64,000 nt of DNA from Phytopythium helicoides (lineage: Eukaryota; Oomycota; Peronosporomycetes; Pythiales; Pythiaceae): NCBI GenBank assembly GCA_024867545.1, contig JANFNE010000076.1, forward strand, positions 1-64,000, given 5' to 3'. Position numbers and translations under genes: made by a program. Below, piece by piece: positions 37,426 to 51,000 of the stretch (its first letter is position 1; each line of letters starts with the position of its first letter). Below the pieces are notes generated by a model. It saw only the letters and a list, made by a program, of their open reading frames with translations, was not told the origin of the DNA and searched no databases.

Positions 37426-38860
37426 ATGGCGCAGCGGTTCGACCTGGAGCTGCACGCGAGCTACTTCCTCAAGCACCTGCGCTCGCTGCCGGCGCCGTAC
37501 GCGTCGCAGGACTCGCAGCGCGTGGTGGTGGTGGGTCTGGCGGCCCCGCCGCTCCGGTCGCGGGCCTCTGGCGCGCTCTGGGGCCCCGAAACGCTCACGA
37601 GATCTTTGGCAGGCCTTCTTCTGCGTGCACGGACTCGCACTGCTGGGCCAACTGCACCGCGTGGACAGGGAGCAGGTCATCGACTGGATCTACGCGCTGC
37701 AAGTGCATCCAGGACGCGCGCGACCGAAGTGAGTCAGGCGTCTTGTGGATTGAGCGGGAGAGCAGCGGGACTGAGCGGTGCTGTGTGGCCGATGCAGGCG
37801 TCAACGCGGCCGACTGCGGCTTCCGCGGCGGGACTTTCATGGGCAACGCGTATAGCTGCCCTCCGGTGGGTCTCGCCGTGGTTGTTTTTCATCGAGACGA
37901 CCGCGATACTTATGGTGCCTGCAAGTAGAGCGAGTATGAGAGCGAGGTGTACGACACGAGCAACATCGCGTCCACGTACGCGGCCATTGCGATGCTCAAG
38001 ACGCTCGGCGACGACCTGAGCCGACTCAACAAGCCTGCGATCATCGGCGCATTGCGTCATCTGCAGGACAAGGAGACTGGGAGGTGGGTGGGGATTGGAT
38101 CTTGCGACCTGCCAGCAAGTGCTAACCGGATAGTTGTGATGCTCGCAGCTTTGCATCCGTGCGCTTTGGGTCGGAAGAAGACATGCGCTTCGTATTCTGC
38201 GCGTGCGCTATTTCGTACATGCTCGACGACTGGTCCGGCGTGGACGTGCCTGCGGTCGTACGCTACGTCAACTCGTGCCTGGTGCGCTCTGTTCCGTGTG
38301 TGTGCTCCTGGCGCCGAAGCCCTCATCTTACGAGTTTATTGGCGCTTTTCGATGGCAGAGATACGATGGCGGCATTGGGATTGCGCCTGGCACCGAGTCC
38401 CACGGCGGTGCCGCTTACTGCGCTATCGCGTCGCTCGTTCTTGCCGGCCGCATGATGCAGCTCAACTGTGACCAGAACGAGCTGGTGCGCTGGCTTGTGT
38501 TTCGGCAGCAAAACGGCTTCCAGGGTCGGTGCAACAAGGACCCAGACTCGTGCTACGCGTTCTGGGACGGTGCAACCCTCGATATGCTTGGCAAGCACTC
38601 GCTCGTCGACATTCCGAGCTGCGAGCAGTTCATTTACTCGTGTCAGTATCACTTTGGTGGTCTGTGCAAGTTTCCCCGACACGGTGCCGGACGTCATGCA
38701 CTCGTACTATAGCCTTGCATGGCTCAGCATTGCGGCCCATACTCCAAATTCATCAAAAGCAAGCGAGGGCGAGTCAACGGAACCAGCCATAGAGCTGCCG
38801 AGGCTCGCACCGTTTGATTCCAAGCTGCAAGTGCCGGTCTTCCCCAAGTCCAAGAAGTAG
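37426..38860 (+). CDS. PGGT1B: Geranylgeranyltransferase type I beta subunit
   Basis: The catalytic beta subunit pairs with a shared alpha subunit to attach geranylgeranyl to C-terminal CaaX cysteines of Rho/Rac-type GTPases. Exons are 37,426-37,530, 37,613-37,728, 37,798-37,865, 37,929-38,083, 38,149-38,281 and 38,359-38,860. Family landmarks in order are VIDWIYALQV, CGFRGG, GDDLSRLNK, EEDMRFVFCACAISYML, GTESHGGAAYCAIASL, FRQQNGFQGRCNK and PDSCYAFWDGATL (zinc ligands D and C), then PDVMHSYYS with the third ligand H. Two single extra bases break the frame. One is near 37,711-37,715 (CATCCAGGAC); removing it gives HPDARDRS joining exon 3. The other is in the TTTCCCC run at 38,671-38,677, just before the zinc-ligand histidine. 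Both look like sequencing errors because homology resumes at once. The gene ends 66 bp from the convergent aminopeptidase gene. Confidence 0.93.
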
Positions 38861-38926
38861 GAACCACGAGCGAGCGAGACGGTCTCGAAGCTCTATCGTT
38901 CGTTAGGCGCGTAAAATGCTGTCAAT

Positions 38927-39876
38927 CTACGTCAAGATCTCCACGCCGTCCTCGGTGATGAGCACCGTGTGCTCTGCCTGCGCGCAGCGTCCGCCGTCCG
39001 CCGTTGCCACGGTCCACCCGTCGTCCCAGTGAACAATCTGCGTGTCATTTGTTAGTTGGTCGGAAAGCCTCATCGCTATGAAATGGCAGCAGATACCTCT
39101 GGACTGCCCTCGCAGATGGCCGGCTCGATGGTGAAGGCCATACCGGGTAGCATGACCCCCGGCTCGCTGTTGCGGTGGTGCAGGATGAATGGCAGCGCGT
39201 GGAACTCGCGGCCAATGCCGTGGCCCGCGTACTCCTCGATGACGCCGTATCCCTCGCTGTCGGCCAGGTTGTGCACGAATGCGCCGATGGACGAGAAGCG
39301 GCTGCGCGGCCTGCAGCAGTCGTGGATGGCGCCCATGAGCGCGCGGTTGGTGAAGTCGATGAGCCGGCGGCCGGCGTCGTCCACGTCTCCGACGAGGAAC
39401 GTCTGCGAGGTGTCTCCGTGGAAGCCGTCGAGGAATACGGAGATGTCGATGTTGACGATGTCTCCGTCCTGCAGCGCGCGGCTGTCGGGGATGCCGTGCA
39501 CCACGACCTCGTTCACAGACGAGCAGAGCGATTTGGGGAAGCGGCCGTAGTTGAGCGGGGACGGGTACGCGCCGCGCCGCACGATCTCGGCGTGCACGCG
39601 GCGGTCGACCTCGTCCGTGGCGGTTCCCGGCTGCGCGAGCGGCTGCGCGAAGGCCAGGATGTCCCTGGCCAGCGCGCAAGCCGCGCGCAGTCTGCGCTGC
39701 TGGGCCGCGTCCAAAATGGGCACGAACGGCTGCATCCTGGACATGCCGCCCTGCGCCGCGTAGTGCGGCCGCGCGATGGCCTCGGGCACGAGAAGCGGCG
39801 CGCTCACGACGCCCGCGCGCACGGGGGCGCGGCCCGCGGCGCCGCTCGCCAGCCGCCGCAGCACGCGCGTCGCCAT
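38927..39876 (-). CDS. METAP1D: Methionine aminopeptidase type I, probably organellar
   Basis: Removes the initiator methionine from new proteins. Exons are 39,097-39,876 and 38,927-39,037, separated by a 59-bp GT-AG intron with a CTAAC branch point; the product is 296 residues. The five metal ligands are present with the spacing of the E. coli enzyme: D144 (NID), D155 (HGD), H219 (GHGIG), E251 (TIEP) and E282 (AEHT). The substrate histidine is H128 in VVHGIP. The first 45 residues are rich in R, A and S with almost no acidic residues (MATRVLRRLASGAAG), as in a mitochondrial transit peptide, and there is no zinc-finger N-terminus of the cytosolic MetAP1 kind. The ATG starts homology-free targeting sequence directly. 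Two CCAAT boxes lie 45-80 bp upstream. Confidence 0.95.
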
Positions 39877-39921
39877 GGGAGGGTCGGAGTGGGAGGTGGC
39901 GGCGGCGGCGCACGTTTACAG

Positions 39922-39957
39922 CCAATGGGGGAGTGTCTAGTTTTATTTCTAGCCAAT
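39922..39957. promoter_or_regulatory. Pair of CCAAT boxes upstream of the methionine aminopeptidase
   Basis: CCAAT occurs at 39,922-39,926 and 39,953-39,957, 46 and 77 bp upstream of the minus-strand ATG at 39,876, in the 105-bp spacer that separates this gene from the end of the DUF1279 gene. On the coding strand they read ATTGG. CCAAT boxes bind NF-Y in most eukaryotes and work in either orientation; here the assignment is by position only. Confidence 0.4.
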
Positions 39958-39981
39958 CACTGCCAGGCACGGTGGCGATGC

Positions 39982-40344
39982 TCACTTGAGTCTCCTGGCG
40001 CGCGCGAGCAGCCGCGCGAGCACGGGCGAGGCCGCGAGCGTGAGCGCGCCGCGCGCGGGGCCTGCAGGGCGACACGTGGCTGGTTAGCGAGGAGCAGCGG
40101 CGGTTGGCGGCGGCCAATGCGCACCGGTGGCGACGGTGGACACGTAGGCGAGCGCGAGCGTGCCGGCCTCGCGGTCCACGCGCGAGAGGTCGACGAAGGG
40201 CACGCGCGCCAGCAGCGCGTCCATGTCGGCGCCCGCGCGGATGGCCGCGTACGAGCCAGAGAGCGTCGCCAGGAACACGCACGAGTGGAACGCGGCGGCC
40301 GTGCGCCCGTACGCGCGCAGCGTCTGCTGCAGCCGCGCCTTCAT
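39982..40344 (-). CDS. DUF1279/FAM210-like small membrane protein
   Basis: Exons are 40,125-40,344 and 39,982-40,061, with a 63-bp phase-1 GT-AG intron containing GCTAACC as branch point; the product is 99 residues. It has the DUF1279 pattern: an AYGR motif near residue 11, a hydrophobic segment (SCVFLATLSGSYAAIRAG), a spacer, then a second segment (GTLALAYVSTVATGPARGAL) and a basic tail. Members of this family (FAM210A/B) are mostly mitochondrial inner-membrane proteins of poorly defined biochemical function. MKARLQQ was chosen because homology starts there. The same frame is open far upstream to about 40,884, so a longer N-terminus cannot be excluded. It ends 105 bp before the aminopeptidase start on the same strand. 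Confidence 0.75.
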
Positions 40345-41212
40345 CTGCGGCGAGGCGGGGCGGATCGCGCAATGCGGCGGAAAATAGATTGACTTTCTGG
40401 TAGTCGGAACGTGCCTACCAGATAGCCATTTCTGTAGATCGGAAGGTGTCGCGAGAGCAAGCAGCAGCGAGATGCTGCGCAACGCGTCCAAGTTTGAGCT
40501 GCGTGGCTTGTAGCGGAGCTCGAGACGCTTCCGCTCGTTTTGTAAGGGCGCCGCCAACGCGCACATCATGAAGAAGAGATGCTGTCGCCGGCGCAGTTGC
40601 GCCTGATGGAGGAGCGCGAGACGGCTCGCGTGCACGGTCTGGCGACGTTCGCGGTCTCGCGCGAGGAGCGCGGCGAGAGCGGTCGCGCTCGTCAAAGGAG
40701 CCCATCCCCTTTCAATCATCTCGTAGTGCGGCCATCGACCAGTCGAGGAAAGGCCAGGAGTGCTCCGCTTGAGCCGGACGAGCCTGTGCCCGGCACGACA
40801 CCGCGATGCGGTGGGGGCCTCCCGCGACCGAGTTCCCCAGCAGCTCGTAGTCCTCGTCCTCCTCGCCCTCGTGCGCTGCTCCATCAGCGAGCAGCCTCCG
40901 ACGCTGACACTCGTGCTGACGCTTTAGGAGAAGGATGGATGCCATCAACCACGCCATTCTCGCAAGCAATGGGGTGAGAGGGCGAAGAGGAGCTAGTGGC
41001 TCAACGTGGGCACTCGAAAGCAAATTCCCAGCAAAGAAGAGAGAGCCCAGCCCTGTTGGACCCAGCCGCCTTCAAATGCAAAGCTCTGTCCAACACCACT
41101 CAAGCGCTAGTGGAGGCCATGCAGTGATCTACTACTTGGAGCTGCGAATAGAGTCTGCTCGCGGGGAGCTCGTTGTAGTGCAGTCACGGGGACAACTTTG
41201 ACTGCTACTCGG
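40345..41212. other. Ambiguous stretch with competing open frames
   Basis: Both strands are open in places and neither frame is recognised. On the plus strand an ATG at 40,579 opens 132 codons (starting MLSPAQLRLMEERETARVHG) with G/C-rich third positions in its first 40 codons. An ATG at 40,472 opens a short MLRNASKFELRGL that could be a preceding exon with the GTAAGG at about 40,541 as donor. On the minus strand an open frame from 41,023 contains an acidic segment, EGEEDEDYELLGNSVAGG. At least one small gene probably lies here, but I cannot decide strand or exon structure. Confidence 0.3.
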
Positions 41213-41949
41213 TCAAGCACCCGAACGCGAGGACCTCGCGGTCGAGCCCTTCAATGCAGCTGAGTCTGAAGCCGATGCCGCGGTCATCGCGATCGGCGCC
41301 TTCTCTCGCTGCGCGAGTTCCCGCTGCACGCGCGCGAGCTCTCGCTCAATCTCGGCCTTGCGCGCCTCCAGCTCTCCCAGCGACGCGCCTGCCCGCCATC
41401 GACACCCAATCCGTCAGAAACCCTCAAGAATGTACGCACTGCCGACGTTGGTGGCACGCACAGGAGGTGGCGGTGGTCTGACTGCGGCTCGAGCCACTCG
41501 AGCGGGTGGCCATTGAGGCGCTGGAGCGCGCGGACGACGCAACCGAGCTCGTCTAGCGCGGGTGAGAGGCGAGGTGGGGCCAGGCGAACACGCAGCCGCA
41601 AATGGAAGTCCCGCACCTCGTCGCAGCCGGGCGTGCTGCTGCGCATGCTCTTCGCGTCTTGGGCGGGCCGCATCTCGCCCAAAGCAGCCGCTCGTGACGT
41701 ACCGGACAGTCCCCTGCTGGCGGCCAGCGACCCGTCTCGAGACTTGAGCGAGGCGCTGCCCTCATCTACGTTGTTAGTGCTGCAGGGCGGCTCGTTGCAT
41801 TCTCGGGCGGCGGTACCTGCGGGCCAACGAGGCGACGGACGCTGGCATCTCTCAGCGCGCCGCTGCTTCCGTTCCGTTTCCGTCGTGGTGGCTCGAGTCG
41901 ACCAGACGCCGACCGTTCGCCACACTCTCGCTTCGGCGCCGACCGCCAT
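41213..41949 (-). CDS. Probable multi-exon protein with C-terminal coiled coil
   Basis: An ATG at 41,949 opens the minus-strand frame. Protein-like segments are a serine-rich part (EGSASLKSRDGSLAASRG), then DEVRDFHLRLRVRLAPP followed by ALDELGCVVRALQRLNGHPL. After a probable intron (about 41,400-41,480, ending GATGGCGGGCAG) comes a clear heptad-type helix (LEARKAEIERELARVQREL). The tail is uncertain: staying in the coil frame gives a stop at 41,213-41,215, whereas a one-base shift near 41,290 gives GFRLSCIEGLDREVLAF and a stop a few codons later. Intron borders are not fixed and I do not recognise the family. The ATG is only 72 bp from the HYDIN start on the other strand, suggesting a shared promoter and perhaps a joint cilium role, which is speculation. 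Confidence 0.45.
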
Positions 41950-42021
41950 GGAGCTCGGCACCCGGCGGATGGTGCGTCTCGCCGCTCGCCCGCGCTCGCC
42001 AGCGCTCAAACTGACCCTGTC

Positions 42022-45000
42022 ATGGCCCCGCAGAAGCCCAGCGAGGTGCTGCACGCGTTCGCGGCCGCCAAGGCGCGCGCGGCCAGGCACGCGAGCAGCC
42101 GCATCGTGGAGCTGGCAGCCGCGGCCGACCACTCGGCGCGCGTGACCAGCGTGGTCCCGCTACAGCGCCCGCTGTTCGAGGCCTTCGCCCGCCGAGGTCT
42201 GGATCGACGAGTACACGCCGTTCCACGCCGTGAGCGTGCGGCTCGCCTTCCGCAACTGCGACGCCGTGGCGCGGCGCTTCAAGATTGAGCCCGTGCACTC
42301 GCCCTTCTTCAAGGTCTCGCCTTGCGGCCGGCCGCTCGACAAACTCGACGGAAAGGTGGCAGCCGGCATGGAGATTGCCTTCACGCTCGAGTTCTCGCCG
42401 CAGCAGGTCGACGACTACGCCATCGACCTTGTGTGCTGCACAGAGCGAGAGAAGTTCCTACTGCCCGTGCGCGTCCGCGGCCGGTTCGCGGCACTCGACA
42501 TCCCCGACCAGATCGCCTTCGGACTCTGCCCTGTGCGTCTCGCGACGACCAAGGTGCTGACCGTCCGGAACGTGGGTACTCGCGGCGCCAAGTTCGCCTT
42601 TAAAGTCAGCGATGCAGAGGTTTTTGCTGTCGCCCCGGCCAGCGCAGCGCTCGAAGTCGGACAAGCCGTGCAGATTGAATTGAGTATGCGGCCTCCAAAT
42701 AGGACAGTGACACGGGGAACTCTCGAAGTCGTCGACGATACCGGCACGACAGCAGTAGTAGAGCTGTTCGGAGACGTTGAGACTGTCGACGTGTACCTAA
42801 GCCAGCCCCTCGTAGAACCCAGTGCCGCGTACCTGTCATTGTCGTCTCGAAAGACAATCAAGATCTGCAACGAGTCCGAGTTCACGGTCGACTTTTCATG
42901 GAAATCGTTCGCCGACTTGGCAGGGGACGAACAAGAGCGTGATCGGCTACTAGATCAGCTTTCGAGAATGGAGGCACTCGAGCTTGAGCGGCTACGGCAG
43001 GACGAGTTGGATGGTGAGCAATCTGTCACATTGTCTCCATCACCTTTTGACGCTCGCAAAGCGCTCGAGATGAAGTATAAGCACCTCCGAAAAGCGGCAA
43101 TGGAAGACACTATGCAGTTTGTAGACGACTGTTTCACCTGTGACACCGCTGAAAGGCCGGATCTGGGCCCACTCGGAGGTCGATGTCATTGTGAGCTTCA
43201 CACCTCAAATGGAGATGCTGTATTCGAGCGCTGCCTTTCTGGAGGTGGCTGGACAGGAGCACCGCCTGCCTTTGCAAATTCGCGGTCAGGGAATTGGTCC
43301 AAAAGCGAAAGATCGTATACAATGAGCTGCTCGACTTCGGAGATGTGTTCATCAGCGACGAGCGCACACGTGATTTCACCATTCAAAACAAGGGCGAGAT
43401 TTTCGCCAAATTCCTGTTGGTTCCAATGGACATCCCCCCAGGTTACTCGATGCAGGTTTCCCCAGAGTGCGGGACACTGGAGGTCAACGAGATGCGAAAG
43501 ATCGAGGTGACGTTTAGCTCGCAGGAGCTGGGCGAAGTCTCCCAAACAATCTGCTTCAATCTTCACGGATCGAGCGACCAGCTCGTCGTCCGATTCAAAG
43601 CAACGGTGATTCCCGCCCGTGTTTCACTTCGACTCCGATCTAGTAGACTTTGGCCAGGTGTCGTACTCTTTCTCACAAACTCGGACTGTCAAACTTATTA
43701 ATGCTTCCAAGATCGCCATGAAGTACTCACTGCGTATTCCCGAAGAGATTAGCTACAAACACAAAGAGATACAGCTCACCCCAAATCAAGGCAAGCTTAG
43801 CGCCTACGGCGAAGAAGAAATCGTCCTAAATTTCACACCGATGCATGTCAAAGTGTACGAGTATCAACTAGTCGTGGGGGTCACGGGTGTGGGACAGACC
43901 TTCTTAGTATTCCACTTCGAGCACAGAGCCTTGTACCGGACCTGGTGATTGCGCACCCTGATCTAGACTTCGGTCAGTGCTTCCTGCGCTACCCGCACAA
44001 GCAAACGCTCGTTATTGAGAACCGGTCTCCGAATTTATTTGGCCGATATGAGATAGGGGACCAGGACGATCACTCCAAGGCAATTGCCATGTATGATGCG
44101 AGCGAGCTAAGTGGAGTTGTGCAGCCAGAGGAAAAAGTCCAAGTCGAGTTAAGCTTGTCGTGTGAAAAGATTGGTAGTATCCGACTCCCGATGATCGTCA
44201 ACATCCCAGGCTCTACAGATCTGCCGCTCGCTGTGACGCTGACTGCCACTGGATGTGGCCCCAAGGTCGAGCTTGATCAACCCGAAATTCACTGGGGAAA
44301 CTGCGCATGTCTAGTAGACCATGAGCGCGTGCTCCGTATGACCAACGCGTCCCTTATACCGGCCTCGTTCAAGACCTTTATCAAGAATGCACGGTCCAAG
44401 TTCCACGTGGACAAAAAGGAGGGCATTATGATGCCAGGGGAGAGCACTTATCTTGTGGTCACTGCAAACTTGGACGACACAGTGATATTCAAGGATCAGC
44501 TTTACATCCTGGTCGCAGAAGGAGAGACGCTGGTGATCCCCCTTTCCATCAAGGGGACGGGAACAACTATGTGGTCCCCTAGTGAGCTTCGTGTGATTGA
44601 CTTTGGACCTCAGATGACTCATCGTATGTGTGAATGGAGTTGTACCCTCGAAAATAAAGGGAAGCGCGTGCAAGTGCTAACTTGGGTCAATAAGACCGCC
44701 GCTTCAAATCGCGATCGTACAGGAGGGGCAGACACTGTTACATCGAAGAAAACGGTGCGCAATAGCAACCAACCTGGGAGCAAACGCCAAGGTGGCAACC
44801 AAGACCATGCCTCGAGCAGTGAAGATGCTATACCAGTGTTCTCTGTTTTCCCTGGCTCGATCGAGCTCAAACCGCGGACAGCGTGCGTGTTTTTGTTCAA
44901 GGGCCTGTCTACTTCTGCTGGACTGATTCAAGAAGACCTCGTATGTGAGACTCGAGTGGGCAAGGAAAAAGCTAGCAAAGTTGCTTTTGTTACACAAATC

Positions 45001-48000
45001 CGTGCATCGTTTGTCAACCCAAAGCTTGAGCCGTCGATTCCTTCACTCGCATTCGAGTATGTCCACACCCCGGGTACTGAGATTATCCGTCAGTCCCAGC
45101 CACTATCACTCACAAACGTCTGTGATCTCCCTCTATCGTTCACGCTTCGTACACAAACGCCTTTTTCATTGGACTGCTGGGAAGCGATGCTGCAGCCACA
45201 AGAGCGAGTTGATTTCAACGTCGAGTTCTATCCAGGGTACAAAGAAGACTACACGTGCCGCATCATAAATGGAAAAGTGCTCATCGTGTACACAGATCAC
45301 CCGCAAAAAGACAGTGTGGAGCTTGTTGGAGATATTAGTTTCCCAAACCTTTCGTTCGAGACGACCAAGATTGATTTCGGTTGCACACTCAACGATACCC
45401 AGAAGTCTATCTCGATTTCCATCACGAATATCTCCAAGGTGGACACGAGTTTTCGGTGGGTATTTGTTGATGACGATAAAGAGGTACAAAACAGCAAGAA
45501 GCCACCTATTCCTATCAACCAAGTGTTTGATATCCTACCTATCCGAGGAATGTTGAAACCTAATGAAACCGAAAAGGTTGAGTTTATCTACTACGGACAT
45601 GCAAATCGCAAATTTCGAAGCTTAGTCGCGTGTGAGGTTGATGGCGGTCCAGAGTATGAGAGTACTCTACAGGGTGAGGCGTCCTCGATGGTATACAGGC
45701 TTGACAAGCAGTCATTAGACTTTGGTCAGATCCTCTTTAATAAGCTTGAAGATCGGGACTTTTCGATTCTGAATGTGGGGAAAGTCCCGTTCTCATTCAG
45801 TATCACAGCCGACAAAATTTCTCTCGGACGACTTGTAGAGGTCACACCAACTGCTGGTAAGGTTGCTCCAGGGGAGAAGGCTCGCATCATTGTGCGCCTT
45901 CGACCTGGAATCCCAGAACAGTTCGAAGAGGCGATAGTGTTAGAGATCGCCCACTTTCAGCCTTTCGAATTCAAGCTCTACGGGTACGGGACATTCTCTT
46001 CCGTATCTTGCAACCTACCGAGAGAAAGTCACTCGTCATGTACTGTTGATGGTTTGGCTCCCAATTGGAGTGACCTCAAGAAACGAGCCCGCAAGATGAT
46101 TGAGAACTCCGGCCTCAAACCAAGCGATGTTGAGTCTACCGCGTTAGGTACAGCATCACCTCTAAAAGGGACTGATTCAAAGACTTCGCTCGCACGAAGT
46201 GGTGAGAAAGGCAGCTCTGCGGTATCGCTACCAGCTGCGTCAGTGGGAAAATTCGGTGCAGCATCGGCATCATTCGGATCTCCTCCTGTGAGTCCCGCTC
46301 GCCGTGGTGGAGGTGGTAGCACAATTATTATAGATGAAGTTGACATCGAGACTGAAGCTTGTCGGATTTTCTTTTCTGAATACCTCTTGATGCAAGAAAC
46401 CAAGAAAGCAGAATCGTTGTCCCGCAAGGCACCTGTAAGTGGGATAACTCAGGATCCACTCGAGCTGGAGCCTAACCAAGTTCCGGAGCTTGTTAAGGCT
46501 ATCTCAAACGGCGACGTTGAGTCTGCTATTCCTATTCCAAAAGCTAAGCCTCTGAGAAAGCGTGGCGAGCCTCAGTCTTTTGGCTTTGTTCTATCCCAGT
46601 TTGTATTGGACTTCGGTCATATCGTTATGGGGACGCACAAAGTTAAAAAGTTCAACATTACCAATGTAGGCCAGGTCCCTGTCTCTTTCCAACTCGACAA
46701 AAACCTAGCGAGCTCTAGAGGCTTCCAGATAGAGCCTGAGAGAGTGGTTCGACTTCCAGAGAAACAGTCAGTTGAGTTTACCGTCACCTTCCAGGCGCGG
46801 AAAAACATTGACATGGGCTGCTACGAAGTGCAGCTACCGGTAACAGGTGAAAAACGGCCCTCCGTCTCTCTTGACGATGCGCGCGACAGTCACAGTTCCA
46901 GATGTCTCCATCTCTACTGAAAACATTGACTTTGGCAAGGTAGCAGTCGGAACGTGCCATACCATTTTCACACAGCTCCAGAATGTATCAGCGGTAACTG
47001 CAGAGTGGGCATTCAAGAAACCCATGGGCTCAACAAGAGATGTCGGAAACTTTCGCTTTTCCCCGCAGTCCGGGGTGCTTATACCAGGAAACAAAGTGAA
47101 CGTTCGCATCGAGTTTGTGCCGGATGATGGGCGACATTTCATGCTGAAGGTCCCTATCAAGATCTCATCTAATCCAAAGTCGCGGTCAATTGTGTGTCGT
47201 GGAGAAGGATCTGAGCTTCGATTAACTTTCCAGCCACAACTCGTCGATCTCGGTCCAGTTCTACCGTGTGACCCACCAGTCCAGCAAACAGTGTCCATTC
47301 TAAATGACTCGGATTATCCTGTGGAGGTGTTTTCATTAGATTTTGACCATGTCTACAAAGAGGATGAGACGCTCCTGCGATCTCTTAGCGTTTACAACTC
47401 AGAAGGAATCCTACAGTTACCGGTACATCTACCAGGTCAGTCATTCAAGGCATACATCACGGAGAATGGTCTACTTCCAATCGAAAGTCTTGAGCCATCT
47501 CAACTCGAGACCGACGATATCAAACCTACAGATGAAAGAGCTGAACCTACTATCACTGCTCCAGGCACCAGCCAAGTCGAGGAGAATGCTGACTATGTGG
47601 TGCCTGTATCTCCTATACCTCAGCGCTTACCGACAGCAATCGATTTCGTTGTAATGGGGCCACCGCGCTGTGGCAAGTCGACACAAGTGCAATTATTGGC
47701 TGAGAAAGAGAACTTATGTGCTTGGTCGATCGACGAAGCCATTCGATCTGCGTGTTTTGATGACTCAGATCTCGGGAAGTCTGTTCGAGCTGCATTAGGA
47801 ATACAAGACAATCCGACAATTGAGCAAGGCCAAGGTCAGCAGTCTATTTCCGCTCTTGCAGCAATTAGCTCAACTAGCAGTCTTACCAAGACAAACGATT
47901 CGGCGCAGGCCAATGAGCCCGAAGTTGACGGAGATTTAACTCCTATCCACAAAGATATAGCAGAGCTGCTTCAACAATTATTTCGTGGTATCTCACTCAA

Positions 48001-51000
48001 GGTGACTTCCAACGAGGCAGTGTCTTGGATGGATACGACAGTGTATTCGTGCCGTTCGAGAAGGTTCTGCAGGCGTGTTTAGATATATTGGTGGGTACGA
48101 GAGTAGTCCTGCTCACGTTTGATGAAGACTCGTATGACACAATGCTCTCTTTAACAAGTGGCACCAATCACTTGGCTGGTGCTTCCTCAAATAGTCGATT
48201 CTCACCACACTCGCGCTCAAAAGAAAGTCTTAGATCGACTTCGTCGCATCCAATCCTAGAATACGAGGACAATCAATCGATGGCGCAGAAAGTTGTTCAA
48301 GACTCTATAGCGAGAGAGGAGACTGTCCTCAATGGTGGTTTGGATATCAATGAGCCTGCGGAAGATGCAGACTCTATAACTCCAGAACCTGTTGATGAGT
48401 CAACCATGCGCCTGCGTGTTATTCAGGAGCAGTTCTCTAGTATAGTGGATTTGAAGCGTTCGATGTCAACAGATTCATCGACAACGTTAGCCGAATATCT
48501 CCTGGTGCTAAAGCAGAAACGTCAAAAGCTCGAAGTGTTCGGACAGCGCGGGGATAGCAAAGTATCTGTGGCTACGGTAGACGGAGAAGATGGACGTTTT
48601 GAAAAGACTCTGACTGAAAACACAAAAAGAGACAGCCAGCAGACAGAGAAGTGTATGCTAGTAGAAGTCTCGCTTCCTGAAATTGGCGAGCCTCTGTTTG
48701 TCCACGGGATTATATTTGCTGCAATTGAGAAGCGTCTTCGAGAGCTTGAGTCACAGAATCTAGTGGTACCAGTCTCAGCAAAGTATCAGCTTATTCGTCG
48801 ACCGCCAGAGAGGTTCCCACGGAAGCCAGTCTCAAGCTTCTCGATTGTGAGCGTTCCTACAAAGCGATTGGTTGCATCTACTGATGAACCAAACTCAGAA
48901 GTTGAAGATGGAGCTACTTCATTCAACCAGTCTCGTCCATCGAGCGCTACAGCCACCCAATCACGGCCCTCAACGGCTGGAAATCGCACAGAAGATTCCG
49001 TTTCAGGGTCAATTGAACAGCCCACGGATGGAAATCAGGTAGAAGATCCAACAGTCTCGAAGTATCGCTGGGTCATCGCTCCGCATTCAAGCGTTGAGAT
49101 CCAGGTCCAGTTTGCATCATCGGAAGTTGGAGTATTTGACTGCAGCCTAGGCTTCGAAATTGTTGGCGGAAGTCGACGAGAATTCACTCTCTTTGGACGC
49201 GGAACTTGCTCAGTACCGACAATCAACAGCGACCCGCGCAGCGTCTTTATGAGCCGTATCAAAAGTCGACCTGATGGAGCGTTTGTTCAGAAGAAATTCG
49301 TGATGTCGCTAGGACAGTTTGAGTTTGGTCCACTCATCGTTTCACCAAATCCTCGGCTTGGTACCCCACAGACTGAGCAAGATTTTCAAGAGTGGAGGAA
49401 GGCAAGTCCAAACAACATTGAGGTCCTCCGACTATCGAACAACAGCCGATTTCCTCTCCACCTTGAAGTTGGTATGGCGACTACAGACGAATCCGATGGT
49501 TTTCTGGTTGCTCCACCATCGCTTGATATACAAGAAGGTGAAACGGGGGAAGTGGTAATCTGGGCAAACCCTTCTTCTGACGGTCTCCATGAAAACGCAT
49601 TGGTGTGCTGTGTCAAGGACAACCCTGAACCGGTGGTGTTTCCTATCACTTGTTATGGCTGCACGCCAAAGCTCGAATTGCGAGGTCCCTGGGAGCAACC
49701 TCCTTCTACAAGCACTGCAGAAGCTGAAAGCAGCGAGGATGCTAAATCTAGCAGTCGCTCAGACGCAAGTGAGCTCAAGTTACCGATTCTGGACTTCGAA
49801 AAGTTACTGCTCAAACACCAAGAGGATAAGACATTCTTCATTGAAAACGTCTCCGCTGTCAGCGTCTCTTGGCGCGTGCAAGCATCTGAACTACCAGCAG
49901 ATTTTCGGCTGTTTCCGCTCGAAGGAGTGATCAAGCCATTTCAAAAGACACCCATTCTTGTCGGTTTCCATGCGATGAATGAGGCTGTCCATCAATTTGA
50001 GCTCCGAACTTGAGTATTCAGATATAGAAAGTTCATTGACTATCGAGGATCGACGCCGATCAATTTCCTTAGTTATCTCTGGTGAAGCGTACAAGATTGA
50101 TGTGTGCTCGTTTGAAGAGTCTGCAAGTGAGAGTGCTGGGGCGAATGAGAATGGCGACGGCAGGCTTGACTTTTGGACTTGTGCGAGTTGGTGAGAAACA
50201 CGTGCGGTCCTTTACGATTCGCAATCGCGGGAAATATAACATCAAGCATATGCTTTCGTGTCGCACGGCATCGTCAAGAGAATACTTCTCCATCGAGCCC
50301 ACGGAGTTGATCCTCGAACCAGACCAGGTATCAACTGTGCAAGTCACATTTCAGTCAACGCGTGAGATCGTTTTGCATGAGTGCAAAGATATTAAGTGCG
50401 TCATTATCGAAATGATATCCGGTGAGCCCTGCAAAGAATTCTACATCTATACGAGTGCTCACGCAGTGTTCAGCAAGTTTCGCTTGCAGCCAAACCGCGG
50501 GATCAACTTTGGTCCAAATCGGTTCAATGACCAAATCAAGTCGAAGCGCGTCGAGATTCGGAATGATGGAGAGTTTCCATTCAAGTTCGTGTTGCTCCAA
50601 GCTCCTCGAAGCTGACAGATGAGCTGACAATCGACACGCAACTTCGCCCGAGCTTTCTCACTGTCGGACAATTCAGCATTACGCCTGACTGTGGAACAGT
50701 TGACCCTGGGGCAACAGCAGCTTTGGAAGTTACCTTCCAGCCCAAAGACTGTTCCATCTACTGTGAGACGCTTCAAATAGACATTTCTGGTCGACGAGTC
50801 GATACAGAAGGCAACGATATACTTCTGTACGAGCTTATTGGGGAGAGCTGTTACCCTGGTATCAACTCAAGTGATTTGGATAGCATATTCGAGGAGCAGA
50901 TTGTTGTTCGGTCGATGGACCTGAACACAACATTCCCAGGAGCACCGCGGGGGAGCTCTATTCCTTTGGGGGTTGTATTTGCTGAGAAAGAGAATATTTT

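Noticed and set aside
40345..40884. Long N-terminal extension of the DUF1279 protein
   Set aside because: The frame is open, but the upstream residues show no family similarity and the opposite strand is equally open; the short form beginning MKARLQQ already covers the domain.
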